Of a stretch of 33,250 nucleotides of DNA, positions 1 to 8,547 are shown one piece after another. The stretch comes from an uncultured Bacteroidota bacterium (GTDB lineage Bacteria > Bacteroidota > Bacteroidia > Flavobacteriales_D > Parvicellaceae): positions 1 through 33,250 of the forward strand of contig CACAYQ010000011.1 in the NCBI GenBank assembly GCA_902536695.1, written 5' to 3'. The position numbers were made by a program, and so were the translations under genes. Position 1 is the first letter of the stretch, and every line of letters begins with the position of its first letter. The notes beneath the pieces are model-generated. The model was not told the origin of the DNA. It saw only the letters and a list, made by a program, of their open reading frames with translations, and made no database searches.

Positions 1-2507
1 TTTAATTTGGGTTGGTCTGTAACTGTAATTGAGTCTTTTTCCTCCCATTCTATTTCAAATTCTGGATCTTTTTTAACTTCTTTAACTTCTTCCCCTTTTA
101 TTATTTTTTTAACGATTTCTATTTCTTGTTCCACCTTTTCAGCTCTCTGCATTTTCATCTTTTCGCGATCGAATCTATAATTTAGGTCATCTATATGCCC
201 TGTAATGCGCAGAAATAGTTCTTTTATCTCCTCTTTTTCTTCAAGGTAATCTTCCTTTTCTTTTTTATTTCTCTTTTTAATTTCTTTCCAATTAAAACTC
301 ATATAGTAATCAACAGAATCTGAAATAGTTTGAGTTCCTTTTAAGTTTAAATTTAACATGTTATTTTCAAGATAGGTAGGAGATATATTTAATTTCCCAT
401 CTTTAAAAGACATGTTATTCCTAAAGGATTTAAATATGATTTTTTTAGATTTCTGTTTGTAATATGGGATATCCACAATATTTCTAGTAATCATACTTTC
501 GTCAAAATAATCAACTATTTCCGCAATATAGTTGTAGTCAATAAGTTTTACATGCTGAAATGAATTGTCTGAATTAAATGTAAGTGATTTTAAATCAAAA
601 GATCTAGAGGGATTTATGAAAAAAGAGGCTTTGAAAGCAGATGAAATTTCTCCTTTGATTTGATTGCTATTTATGTAGGTTTGCTCAAAATCATCAAACT
701 CATACAGCAATTTATCAACAGATATTCTATTGAGTTCCCCCTTAGTGAGTATTGAATAACCATCATCAAGATTGTTGATTTTTATGTTCTCAAAATAATA
801 ATCACCACCCTGTCCTTTTGCCTTAACATAATGTAAATCAATTTGTTCCTTGAGCTCCAGATGTTGAATTTCTACATCATGAAACAAGGCTTGATTAAAA
901 TGTAACATATTAACATCTAGTTTGAGTTTATTAATTTGAATCTTAACAAAAGAAGTAGTGTCTTCAGATGCATCAAACTTGTTAAAAAAATCTGACCAAA
1001 TTGAAGTAGTGAACATGTCAAAATTCATTTTACCACCTACTGATATAGTTTGTGATTTTTCAAGAAATACATCCATCCAATTTGGTATATTGGTATTGAA
1101 GTCAAATAAATCAGTTTGATATTTAAACCTATTCCCTCTAATTTTCATATCAGTATTAGAAAATGTAAAATGTAATTCATCAAAATCTATGTCTATTTGT
1201 TTTGTGGTATATGAAGCTTTACCATCTAAAATAGAAACATTTCCATTTAGATCTTTGATTCTGTAATTTTCGTCCATTTTTTGAGCCTTAAGTTGAACAT
1301 CAAAAGTGGAATTACCCACTAGTTTAGTTGCTGTAGAATTAATAAAAAAAGCTATTTTATCAAGTGATATATTCCCTGTTAAATTGGAGGATATGAGAGG
1401 ATTATGAAATCCGTTTATGGAAAAATCACCTTTTATATAATGTTCTTTCAGCTTAGTTGAAAAAGATTGGACAACTAATCTTTTACTGACATTACTAAAG
1501 CTTCCGTTCAAATTAATATCACTCAACTCCACTTTACTTTGCCTGTCTAATAGAGCCCCATTTTGAACACTAAAATCAGATGTGAAAGCTAAAGAAGATT
1601 TCTCGGACAGTTTTCCATCTAGCTGACCCTCAAAAACAAGAACTCCTTTTGATTTATACCGATTTAAAACGTATAGGTAGTCTAAGGGGAAAACACTAAA
1701 TATTTCTTCTAATTTGATATTGTCCCCCTTTATATTTAGGGATAAATCGTCATTTTCAGCTGAATTAAATTCCCCCAATACATCAAAATGCATAGCTTCA
1801 ATATTTAACTTTCCCTTCTTTATTTTTAAATTAAATGGATTATTATTTACTTCTAAAATTAAGTCAAGATTGGCATTTTTTTGAGCTATAAAATTTACGT
1901 CTTCAATCTGGAATCGATTTACTTTAAAATCAATATTGGTTTCTATATCGTAATTAGTGCTGGTAAATTCTCCAAAGAGTAAAGCATTAGAAATATCAAA
2001 TGAAAAGTGTTGTTTTAACAGCTTATTTGAGTAATCAAATTGGATATCATCTAGTGAAACTTCTTCAAGTTGAAATTGAAATTTACTGCTATCACTATTG
2101 TTTTTATTTTCAAAAATACTGTAATTATTTATGCCAAATTCATTTATTTTTAATCTGCAAAACCCGTCATTTAGGATCACTTTTCTAACGTTATAATTTC
2201 GCTTTAACATATCTAAAGCATTGAAATTCAAGCTCAATTCCTCCGCAAAAACCAATGTGTCATTGTCACTCTTTATATCTTTTAAATAAAACTCCTCAAG
2301 CTTTAAAGAAATCATAGGGAATTGGGAAAATGCACTTACTGAAATTTCATTTACATAAATTGGTGTCTGCAAGTGTTCATTTAATTTGATTAACGCCAAT
2401 TCTTTCAATTGATCACTATAGAATTTTGTAATTACTATGGATGCTCCAAACAATAAGAGTAATAGAAATGCAATAAAAACAACAAGATATTTGATAACTC
2501 TTAACAT
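1..2507 (-). CDS. AsmA-like outer-membrane biogenesis protein (3' end outside window)
   Basis: The reading frame is open from an ATG at 2507 to the left edge, giving about 835 residues with no stop in view, so the C-terminus is missing. The N-terminus (LRVIKYLVVFIAFLLLLLFG) is a single membrane anchor at about residues 2-24. What follows is a long run of alternating beta-strand-like segments with few cysteines, ending in a highly charged Lys/Glu-rich tail in the last 100 visible residues. This layout fits the AsmA/TamB-like proteins common in Bacteroidota, which are anchored in the inner membrane, span the periplasm and are thought to take part in lipid transport or outer-membrane assembly. 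It lies 18 nt downstream of the M43 protease stop and is probably the last gene of the same operon. The assignment rests on architecture and length, not on a short catalytic motif. Confidence 0.72.
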   Translation of the reverse strand, partial: MLRVIKYLVVFIAFLLLLLFGASIVITKFYSDQLKELALIKLNEHLQTPIYVNEISVSAFSQFPMISLKLEEFYLKDIKSDNDTLVFAEELSLNFNALDMLKRNYNVRKVILNDGFCRLKINEFGINNYSIFENKNNSDSSKFQFQLEEVSLDDIQFDYSNKLLKQHFSFDISNALLFGEFTSTNYDIETNIDFKVNRFQIEDVNFIAQKNANLDLILEVNNNPFNLKIKKGKLNIEAMHFDVLGEFNSAENDDLSLNIKGDNIKLEEIFSVFPLDYLYVLNRYKSKGVLVFEGQLDGKLSEKSSLAFTSDFSVQNGALLDRQSKVELSDINLNGSFSNVSKRLVVQSFSTKLKEHYIKGDFSINGFHNPLISSNLTGNISLDKIAFFINSTATKLVGNSTFDVQLKAQKMDENYRIKDLNGNVSILDGKASYTTKQIDIDFDELHFTFSNTDMKIRGNRFKYQTDLFDFNTNIPNWMDVFLEKSQTISVGGKMNFDMFTTSIWSDFFNKFDASEDTTSFVKIQINKLKLDVNMLHFNQALFHDVEIQHLELKEQIDLHYVKAKGQGGDYYFENIKINNLDDGYSILTKGELNRISVDKLLYEFDDFEQTYINSNQIKGEISSAFKASFFINPSRSFDLKSLTFNSDNSFQHVKLIDYNYIAEIVDYFDESMITRNIVDIPYYKQKSKKIIFKSFRNNMSFKDGKLNISPTYLENNMLNLNLKGTQTISDSVDYYMSFNWKEIKKRNKKEKEDYLEEKEEIKELFLRITGHIDDLNYRFDREKMKMQRAEKVEQEIEIVKKIIKGEEVKEVKKDPEFEIEWEEKDSITVTDQPKL

Positions 2508-2525
2508 ATTTACCCTAAAACTAAC

Positions 2526-3656
2526 CTAGTATTTAATAAATTTTTTCATTTTACTTTCTATATCGCTACTCAGCTCAACAAAATAGGTGCCAGATTTTAG
2601 ATGTGAAATGTTAAGGTGTTGGTAATTTTGGATATTTCCACTTTGAATTTTAATACCCAAAGAACTGAAGATGCAAAAATCATAACTTGTGGATCTTCCT
2701 TCATTTGAAACTAAAGCCAAGTAATTGGAAGAAGGGTTGGGAAATATGATATAATCTAACGAGTTGTGGTTAGTAATTAAATTACCATTATTAATACAAT
2801 ACAAATAGGACCTATACGTTTTAAAGTATCTTCTCATTTTTTGTGTTTGTTGTTGAGAAAAATAATTTCGGCACTCTTTTCTAGAAAATGACATTATATT
2901 ACTAGGGTCGGGACTATAATACTCGCCATATGGGTCTTGCTCAATTCCAGTGTATTGACAATTGGCATTAACAAGAGAAGATAAGTTTGGGTCAGCTGGA
3001 GTATCACAAAAGCCATCTCCTAGACTATTACAACCAATTCTGGCCACTGCTTCAATACCATTTGTGGTATCATGTGTATGTAGTAAGGAAAAATAATGTC
3101 CAATTTCATGAGCCAGGGTAGATCCGTTCGAAGCGCACTGATTTGCAATTAAAACTCGATTTCGTTCACCAGTCAAATAGGTATATCCACAAAGCGATAT
3201 AGTTTGACCATCAGACTCTTTAAATAAAAAAGGCACAAAATATAGATTTAAAATATTAGGGAAATCAATTATATCGCAGATGGTTTCATCGTTTGACTGT
3301 TCAAATTCGGAGTAGTCATCGCTGTATATATAATTAATCGAATTGCAATTCGAAAAATACATACCAGCTGCAGCATAGTATTGATTTACACGCTCAATTT
3401 CATTCAAAATTATCATGGAATCCAATGTGCCTGTAGAATCACTATATCCGACTAAATGAATTTGTATAGGCACAACCGAATCTAAAAACGAATTTTTGGG
3501 TACATGATTTGACAATATACTGCAAATGGAATTTATTGTCCTTCTATCTATCACAGTGCCACACTTGTCTGTATGTTGTGATAAAATAACTTGAGGCTCA
3601 ATAAATATGATAGCTAGAAAAACTAAAAATATCTTTCCCCAAGTGATGTTTTGCAT
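2526..3656 (-). CDS. Secreted M43-type (pappalysin-like) zinc metalloprotease with T9SS type A sorting domain
   Basis: This is a 376-residue protein. Residues 1-27 form a signal peptide (MQNITWGKIFLVFLAIIFIE followed by PQVILSQ). The zinc motif HEIGHYFSLLH spans residues 183-193, with His183, Glu184, His187 and His193 in place, and the Met-turn NIMSFS lies at 253-258. The segment GDGFCDTPADP between them is typical of the M43 family. The last 75 residues (from about 302, IIFPNPSSNYL, to KKFIKY) look like a type A T9SS sorting domain, so the enzyme is probably secreted and then cleaved or anchored at the surface. I chose the ATG at 3656 because it gives a clean signal peptide and follows the upstream stop by 7 nt. 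A TTG at 3674 would add six residues and overlap the upstream gene. The metzincin consensus HExxHxxGxxH has Ser instead of Gly at 190. Its substrate is unknown. Confidence 0.88.
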   Translation of the reverse strand: MQNITWGKIFLVFLAIIFIEPQVILSQHTDKCGTVIDRRTINSICSILSNHVPKNSFLDSVVPIQIHLVGYSDSTGTLDSMIILNEIERVNQYYAAAGMYFSNCNSINYIYSDDYSEFEQSNDETICDIIDFPNILNLYFVPFLFKESDGQTISLCGYTYLTGERNRVLIANQCASNGSTLAHEIGHYFSLLHTHDTTNGIEAVARIGCNSLGDGFCDTPADPNLSSLVNANCQYTGIEQDPYGEYYSPDPSNIMSFSRKECRNYFSQQQTQKMRRYFKTYRSYLYCINNGNLITNHNSLDYIIFPNPSSNYLALVSNEGRSTSYDFCIFSSLGIKIQSGNIQNYQHLNISHLKSGTYFVELSSDIESKMKKFIKY

Positions 3657-3663
3657 TTTTAAA

Positions 3664-4905
3664 TTAAGGCTCAATTTGATCTAAGTTTTTTCTAAGTAAA
3701 AGGATGTCCTTGAGGTATTTTTCTTTTAACGTATCTGGAATTGGATCTTTACTAGGTATATTCATCTTTAATGGATTAACTGGTTTTCCACCAATATATA
3801 CTCTGTAATCAAGGTGGGGGCCTGTACTTAAACCCGTACTTCCAACTTCGGCAATCTTTTCTCCTTGTTCTACATAAACCCCTTTTTTAATTCCCTTTTC
3901 AAATTTATTCAAGTGTAGGTATTTAGTAACCACATCACCGAATGTATGTTTGATTTTTATCATATATCCTGCTCCTCTTGACCAACCCGCGAAAATCACT
4001 TTTCCGTCTCCTGTAGAAACGACATCAGTTCCTGTTGGGGCAGCATAATCTACCCCAAAATGAGGGCGATATATTTTCTTTATTGGATGTAATCTACGGT
4101 GAGAAAATTTGGAAGATATTCGTACATATTCAAGTGGAGCTGAAAGTAATGCTCTTTGCATGCTCTCGCCTTTCTCATCATAATAGTGTTCGATTTTTTC
4201 ATGTGGAGAGCCATAACGAAAGGCATACAAGTTTCTTCCTTTATGATTAAACAACATAGCTTTGATATTACCCACACCTACAAACTGATCGTCAACGTAC
4301 TTGGCTTCATATATGATTTTATAAGAATCATTGGTTTGAATATCAAAAAAATCAATTGTCCAAGCATATAAATTAGCTACATCTGAAACAAGTGCCGGAG
4401 TTAAATTATTACTAATGAAAGATTCCCACAAACTATATTTTATGACCCCTGCTGATTCTTTTAACTTAATAGTTATGGGTTTGTTTTCCACATATAGATA
4501 AATAGAATCTAAAAAGTTCATCACCACTAACTCTGTTAGCGAGTGTTGGTAAATAAGCTTAGCACTTTTTAAACTGTCTTTAGTTCTTAAGATATAGTAT
4601 TTATCTCCTGGATAAATTCTTCTTATATCATAAACTTCCCTAAAAGAAGTGCTCAGTTTATTTATCGCACTGTAGGAAATATCCATCCGTTGTAATATTT
4701 CACCAAAACTTTCTCCATTTTGTACCACACTGCTGTCAAAGACATAATTTTCTTCACTAAAACCGTGAATTTTGTTGTAAATAGTTTTAGGTACAATAGT
4801 TTCTAATTCTTCCTTAATGACATCTTTTTTTTGCTCACTACACGATATGAAAAAAATAAAAAATAAAGGGAAAGTGTATTTAATTGCTTGTTTTGTCGTC
4901 TCCAT
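3664..4905 (-). CDS. M23-family peptidoglycan peptidase-like lipoprotein with LysM/OapA-like N-terminus
   Basis: This 413-residue protein begins with a hydrophobic segment and Cys22 in FFISC, a plausible lipobox. Residues 64-105 (GESFGEILQRMDISYSAINK to PGDKYYIL) resemble the LysM/OapA-like domain found in front of M23 domains. The lysostaphin-like domain occupies about 260-385: HFGVD (His282, Asp286), YLHL (His331) and TGPHLDYRV (His364). In standard M23 enzymes the last motif is HxH and its second His binds zinc; here that position is Asp366. It may still bind metal through Asp, or it may be a non-catalytic scaffold like the EnvC/NlpD class. The gene precedes the M43 protease by 7 nt and follows the methyltransferase by 80 nt. 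The role in cell-wall turnover is inferred from the family. Confidence 0.85.
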   Translation of the reverse strand: METTKQAIKYTFPLFFIFFISCSEQKKDVIKEELETIVPKTIYNKIHGFSEENYVFDSSVVQNGESFGEILQRMDISYSAINKLSTSFREVYDIRRIYPGDKYYILRTKDSLKSAKLIYQHSLTELVVMNFLDSIYLYVENKPITIKLKESAGVIKYSLWESFISNNLTPALVSDVANLYAWTIDFFDIQTNDSYKIIYEAKYVDDQFVGVGNIKAMLFNHKGRNLYAFRYGSPHEKIEHYYDEKGESMQRALLSAPLEYVRISSKFSHRRLHPIKKIYRPHFGVDYAAPTGTDVVSTGDGKVIFAGWSRGAGYMIKIKHTFGDVVTKYLHLNKFEKGIKKGVYVEQGEKIAEVGSTGLSTGPHLDYRVYIGGKPVNPLKMNIPSKDPIPDTLKEKYLKDILLLRKNLDQIEP

Positions 4906-4985
4906 CGGTCTACAATAATAAAGTTGAAGACTTAAAACTCTACTGCTTTTGAAATTAAATTTTTCACAGAGAAATGTTCCTTAAA

Positions 4986-5774
4986 TCAGTAAAAATTAGA
5001 GGGGTGAATTAATTTAATATGTTGCTTTGAAAGATTAGGGTTAAAAAACACAATCCCCATACTAAATAAATCTAATGTAAGCGTTGGTTTTTCATGATTT
5101 ATTATCGCTGCCCAAGCGTTATGCATTTCTTTGGACCAGTAAATGTCATCAAAAACGAATACATCATTTTCACTCACTTTTTCGACAGCCCAGTTGAAAT
5201 AGGATAATGTGGCTTTTTCGGTGTGATTTCCATCAAAATAGATAAAATTAAAATGCCAATGTTTTGCTTTTTCAATTAAATCACTGAAGGAAGAATTAAT
5301 GATTTTTACATTTTTTATCCCAAGTGATTTAATGGTGATACTCGCAATTTTACACTTTTGCTTGTCTGCTTCTACACTTAGAACCTCATTTTTTTTTCTA
5401 GCGTTAGCCAAGTAAGCTGTTGTGAAGCCCAACGATGTTCCCATCTCAAGAACTTTTTCAGGTTTAAAATAGTTCACCATCTTAAATAATAATTTTGCCT
5501 TTTTAGGGCTAGATTGCTCCTGTTTTAAAACCTGATTTATTTGGATTACATTTTTATTACCATAAGAAGACCCAGCACCTAAGTCTGATTTTTTAATGGT
5601 TTTTTTATCCTGACTTACCTTTTTTCTCACCAACTCTATTGCAGGAAAACAATAAAAAATACCTCCATGGTCTAAAACATCTTGAATAAAATGATGTAAA
5701 AATGGAGAATGGATACTGTATTTAGAAGTGCCACTTATGAGAAACTTTATGTACGATTTAATTTTAAATAGCAT
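4986..5774 (-). CDS. Class I SAM-dependent methyltransferase (O-methyltransferase-like)
   Basis: This is a 262-residue soluble protein. The N-terminal YSIHSPFLHHFI (19-30) is typical of a Bacteroidota methyltransferase group. SAM-binding motif I is VLEMGTSLGFTTAYLA at 108-123, followed by an acidic residue in VLSVEAD (131-137). Further on come YFDGNHT and the acidic pair in FDDIYW, which resemble the metal-binding loop of COMT/class I O-methyltransferases. The substrate cannot be told from the sequence. It is the first minus-strand gene of a group with the M23, M43 and AsmA-like genes and is divergent from tatC across 67 bp. No signal peptide is visible, so it should be cytoplasmic. Confidence 0.82.
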   Translation of the reverse strand: MLFKIKSYIKFLISGTSKYSIHSPFLHHFIQDVLDHGGIFYCFPAIELVRKKVSQDKKTIKKSDLGAGSSYGNKNVIQINQVLKQEQSSPKKAKLLFKMVNYFKPEKVLEMGTSLGFTTAYLANARKKNEVLSVEADKQKCKIASITIKSLGIKNVKIINSSFSDLIEKAKHWHFNFIYFDGNHTEKATLSYFNWAVEKVSENDVFVFDDIYWSKEMHNAWAAIINHEKPTLTLDLFSMGIVFFNPNLSKQHIKLIHPSNFY

Positions 5775-5828
5775 GTGATAAAATCGTCTTGCAGTTTCAA
5801 ATATGTGAATTTATACCATACAAAGTTT

Positions 5829-5836
5829 TAGATTTG
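5829..5836 (+). promoter_or_regulatory. Possible -7 promoter element (TAGATTTG) directly before tatC
   Basis: TAGATTTG matches the Bacteroidota -7 consensus TAnnTTTG exactly and ends 5 nt before the tatC ATG at 5842. I see no TTG at the expected distance for the -33 element. If the box is used, transcription would start at or next to the start codon, giving a leaderless or nearly leaderless mRNA. The match is short and could be chance in AT-rich DNA. Confidence 0.35.
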
Positions 5837-5841
5837 CATCC

Positions 5842-6654
5842 ATGAGTGAAAAAACAACAGAAAATGAAATGTCATTTTTGGGGCACCTCGAAGAATTAAG
5901 ATGGCGATTAGTAAGGTCTGTAATTGTTATTCTCATCATTGCAGTTGTACTGTTTTACTTCACTGATCCTATTGTTAAATTGGTTTATCTCAATATGTCC
6001 AAAACCAATTTTCCTACTTATCAATTTTTTTGTTTTCTTTCTGAAAAATTACATATTGATGATTTGTTGTGTGCTGATGATATTCCAATTCAAATCCAAT
6101 CTATTGAAATGACAAAACAATTTACAACCAATATGTATTTTGCACTTATTGGTGGTTTTATTGTATCATTTCCTTTCACGTTTTATCAAATTTGGTCATT
6201 CATTAAACCTGGGCTAAAAACAAAGGAAGTCAAAGCTACAAGATGGATAGTTTTTAATGCAAGTTTTCTTTTTTTCTTAGGCGTTTTATTTGGTTACTAT
6301 TTGATAAGTCCACTTTGCGTACAATTTTTTGGTGGTTATAAACTTACTGATGAAATACAAAACAACTTCACCATCAGTTCGTACATGTCTATGATTACTA
6401 CTTCTACTTTTTTAACAGGAATATTTTTTGAACTTCCAGTCATAATGTACTTATTAGCTAAAATTGGAATATTAGGCTCAGCTATCTTAAAAAAATACAG
6501 ACGACACTCACTAGTGGTAATACTGATACTTTCTGCCATCATTACGCCCCCCGATGTAGTGAGCCAATTATTAGTTACTATTCCTGTTTATTCTTTATAC
6601 GAAATAGGTGTTTTAGTCGTTAAAAGGGTTGAAAAAAGAAATAAAGAGAGCTGA
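5842..6654 (+). CDS. tatC: Sec-independent (Tat) protein translocase TatC
   Basis: This 270-residue polytopic membrane protein is the core receptor of the twin-arginine translocation pathway, which exports folded, often cofactor-bearing proteins across the inner membrane. The N-terminal signature [18 protein letters not shown] (10-27) is the conserved FLxHLxELRxRL motif. The cytoplasmic loop contains [12 protein letters not shown], a hallmark of TatC. About six hydrophobic segments can be counted, the last two close to the C-terminus. It starts a plus-strand group: lptB begins 7 nt after its stop. No TatA/TatE gene lies in this window, so the partner must be encoded elsewhere. Identification is secure. 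Confidence 0.96.
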   Translation: MSEKTTENEMSFLGHLEELRWRLVRSVIVILIIAVVLFYFTDPIVKLVYLNMSKTNFPTYQFFCFLSEKLHIDDLLCADDIPIQIQSIEMTKQFTTNMYFALIGGFIVSFPFTFYQIWSFIKPGLKTKEVKATRWIVFNASFLFFLGVLFGYYLISPLCVQFFGGYKLTDEIQNNFTISSYMSMITTSTFLTGIFFELPVIMYLLAKIGILGSAILKKYRRHSLVVILILSAIITPPDVVSQLLVTIPVYSLYEIGVLVVKRVEKRNKES

Positions 6655-6661
6655 AAAAGTC

Positions 6662-7408
6662 ATGGAATTAAAGGCTGATAAAATAAATAAAACGTATAAA
6701 GGAAGAAAAGTAGTAAAGGATGTTTCTTTAACTCTTAAAAAAGGAGAAATAGTGGGCCTGCTAGGCCCGAACGGGGCAGGTAAAACCACTTCTTTTTACA
6801 TGATTGTAGGATTAATTAAACCTGATACTGGAAATGTGTTTCTACATCAAAATAACATTACTAAAGTCCCTATGTATAAACGTTCTAAAATGGGTATAGG
6901 TTATCTTCCCCAAGAAGTTTCTGTATTTAGAAAGTTGTCTGTTGAGGACAACATAAAAGCCATTTTAGAAATGTCTTCTCTTTCTAAAAAAGAACAAAAA
7001 ATAAAGCTTGAATCTTTGATTGAAGAATTTGGCCTTGGACAAGTAAGAAAAACCATGGGAATTAAATTATCAGGAGGTGAAAAAAGAAGAACAGAAATTG
7101 CTCGCTGTTTAGCAAATGAGCCTGATTTTATCCTTTTAGATGAACCTTTTGCGGGTGTAGATCCAATTGCTGTTGAAGATATTCAACGAATAGTACTTAA
7201 ATTAAGAGAGAAAAAAATAGGCATTTTAATTACTGATCACAACGTACAAGAAACCCTATCCATTGTAGATAGAGCTTACCTATTATTTGAAGGTGCCATA
7301 TTGAAATCGGGTTCTGCAGAAGAACTAGCAGCAGATGAACAAGTTAGAAAAGTGTACTTGGGTCAAAATTTTAAGCTGCAAAAAAAAAGTAATCAGCATT
7401 TAACTTGA
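6662..7408 (+). CDS. lptB: LPS export ABC transporter ATP-binding protein LptB
   Basis: LptB is the cytoplasmic ATPase of the LptBFGC complex that extracts LPS from the inner membrane and drives it towards the outer membrane. In this 248-residue protein the Walker A motif GPNGAGKT lies at 35-42, the Q-loop Gln at 84 ([17 protein letters not shown]), the signature [13 protein letters not shown] at 136-148, Walker B FILLDE at 156-161 and the H-loop His at 193 (TDHNVQE). The YLPQE...[12 protein letters not shown] stretch is typical of LptB as opposed to other ABC ATPases. I chose the ATG at 6662, 7 nt after tatC; a TTG at 6629 would overlap tatC by 26 nt. The stop TGA overlaps the next start (TTGA). 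LptF/G are not in the window. Confidence 0.95.
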   Translation: MELKADKINKTYKGRKVVKDVSLTLKKGEIVGLLGPNGAGKTTSFYMIVGLIKPDTGNVFLHQNNITKVPMYKRSKMGIGYLPQEVSVFRKLSVEDNIKAILEMSSLSKKEQKIKLESLIEEFGLGQVRKTMGIKLSGGEKRRTEIARCLANEPDFILLDEPFAGVDPIAVEDIQRIVLKLREKKIGILITDHNVQETLSIVDRAYLLFEGAILKSGSAEELAADEQVRKVYLGQNFKLQKKSNQHLT

Positions 7409-8073
7409 TTACACTTTTAAATATTGAAACTTCCACTACAACCTGTTCGGCAAGTATTTCGATTAACGGTGAACTAATCGATGAAAAAATCATTCTAAGT
7501 GATAAATACGTTCACGGAGAACAATTGCATATACTGATTCAAAGCCTACTTAAAAAAAATGATATTTCATTTACGAATTTAGATGGTGTTTGTATAGCAT
7601 CAGGACCAGGTTCATTCACAGGACTACGGATTGGAGTTTCTGCCGCTAAGGGAATTGCATTTGCTATAAATAAGCCATTAATATCTGTTGACACCATACA
7701 GGTTATGATGGAAAATTATGAAATATCAAATAAAGAATCCAATAGTATTTACTTTCCAATGATTGATGCTAGGAGAGATGAAGTGTATACTGCAGGTTAT
7801 AATGCAAAAAAAGAAATCGTATATCCATTAGATGCTAAAATTGTAGATCAATCGTTTTTAGATTCCCTTAGTCAATTTGAATATGTATACTTTATTGGAA
7901 GTGGTGCAAGAAAATTTCTGGATAAAACATTGGAGGGTCCTCAAATCAATCCCGTTGAGATAAACTTTTCTCGAGGAATGACCAAAATGACATATGCCAA
8001 ATTTATAAGTAAGGATTTTGAAGATGTAGCCTATTTTGTTCCACTATATTTAAAAGATTTTAAACCATTTTAA
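7405..8073 (+). CDS. tsaB: tRNA threonylcarbamoyladenosine biosynthesis protein TsaB
   Basis: TsaB is the scaffold partner of TsaD (with TsaE) in making t6A37 on ANN-decoding tRNAs. The 222-residue length is normal. The N-terminal [15 protein letters not shown] and the motif [23 protein letters not shown] (split [11 protein letters not shown] / VSAAKGIAF) are diagnostic. The start is TTG at 7405: the conserved beta-strand LLNIETS must be included, there is no upstream in-frame ATG, and an in-frame TAA sits at 7390. The TTG shares bases with the lptB stop in the string TTGA, so the two genes overlap by 4 nt and are probably translationally coupled. Loss of the C-terminus is not evident. Confidence 0.95.
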   Translation: MITLLNIETSTTTCSASISINGELIDEKIILSDKYVHGEQLHILIQSLLKKNDISFTNLDGVCIASGPGSFTGLRIGVSAAKGIAFAINKPLISVDTIQVMMENYEISNKESNSIYFPMIDARRDEVYTAGYNAKKEIVYPLDAKIVDQSFLDSLSQFEYVYFIGSGARKFLDKTLEGPQINPVEINFSRGMTKMTYAKFISKDFEDVAYFVPLYLKDFKPF

Positions 8074-8138
8074 AAAAAGTCGTTGTATTTACGTTTCCAA
8101 TTAAATTATTACAGATATTTGTTTTGTATTATTAATGT

Positions 8139-8537
8139 ATGGATCTTTTATACAAAGAAGCGTCAGAAAACACCCCTTTGGTCTCATTTAATTTTAAAAA
8201 GGGTTTATTTATTCTAGAAGGTCAATGTACTTTAGACGAACCAGAGTCTTTTTTTACTTCAATTGAAAATCACGTCAGAGACTACACCAAGCAGCCTGCT
8301 GAATGTACTATACTTACGCTAAACTTAAGTGCAATAAATATTTCTTCTTCAAAATTCCTTTTAAACATCGTGGTTTTATTAGATGAGTTATACCAGCTCA
8401 ATAAAGATGTTAAAATAAGGTGGGTATATAATAACGATGAAGATGGAAATTATGAGCTTGGAAATGATTATGCGGATATGGTCTCAGTTCCTTTCGAATT
8501 TATTGAAACTGTACAAAATTTTATGACCACCATATAA
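8139..8537 (+). CDS. SiaC-family (DUF1987) regulatory protein
   Basis: This 132-residue protein resembles SiaC: N-terminal MDLLYKEASENTPLVSFNF, a central strand/helix with INISSSKFLLNIVVLLDEL (66-84), the basic/aromatic strand VKIRWVYNNDEDGNYE and a C-terminal DYADMVSVPFEFIE. In Pseudomonas aeruginosa, SiaC is phosphorylated on Thr68 by SiaB and dephosphorylated by SiaA, and unphosphorylated SiaC activates the diguanylate cyclase SiaD. Here, by my alignment from memory, position 68 is Ile, flanked by Ser69-Ser71. No SiaA, SiaB or GGDEF gene lies nearby in the window. The gene is 65 nt downstream of tsaB and 10 nt upstream of the OmpH-like gene. The family call is good; the actual role is unknown. 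Confidence 0.8.
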   Translation: MDLLYKEASENTPLVSFNFKKGLFILEGQCTLDEPESFFTSIENHVRDYTKQPAECTILTLNLSAINISSSKFLLNIVVLLDELYQLNKDVKIRWVYNNDEDGNYELGNDYADMVSVPFEFIETVQNFMTTI

Positions 8538-8547
8538 AACCTTTACT

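Noticed and set aside
2000-2188. Short plus-strand open frame opposite the AsmA-like gene
   Set aside because: It has no family features and an atypical composition, and it lies entirely antisense to a long, well-supported coding frame.
8114-8121. GATATTTG before the SiaC-like gene as a promoter
   Set aside because: The essential first TA is GA, and the only upstream TTG (8083) is 28 nt away, outside the usual spacer range.
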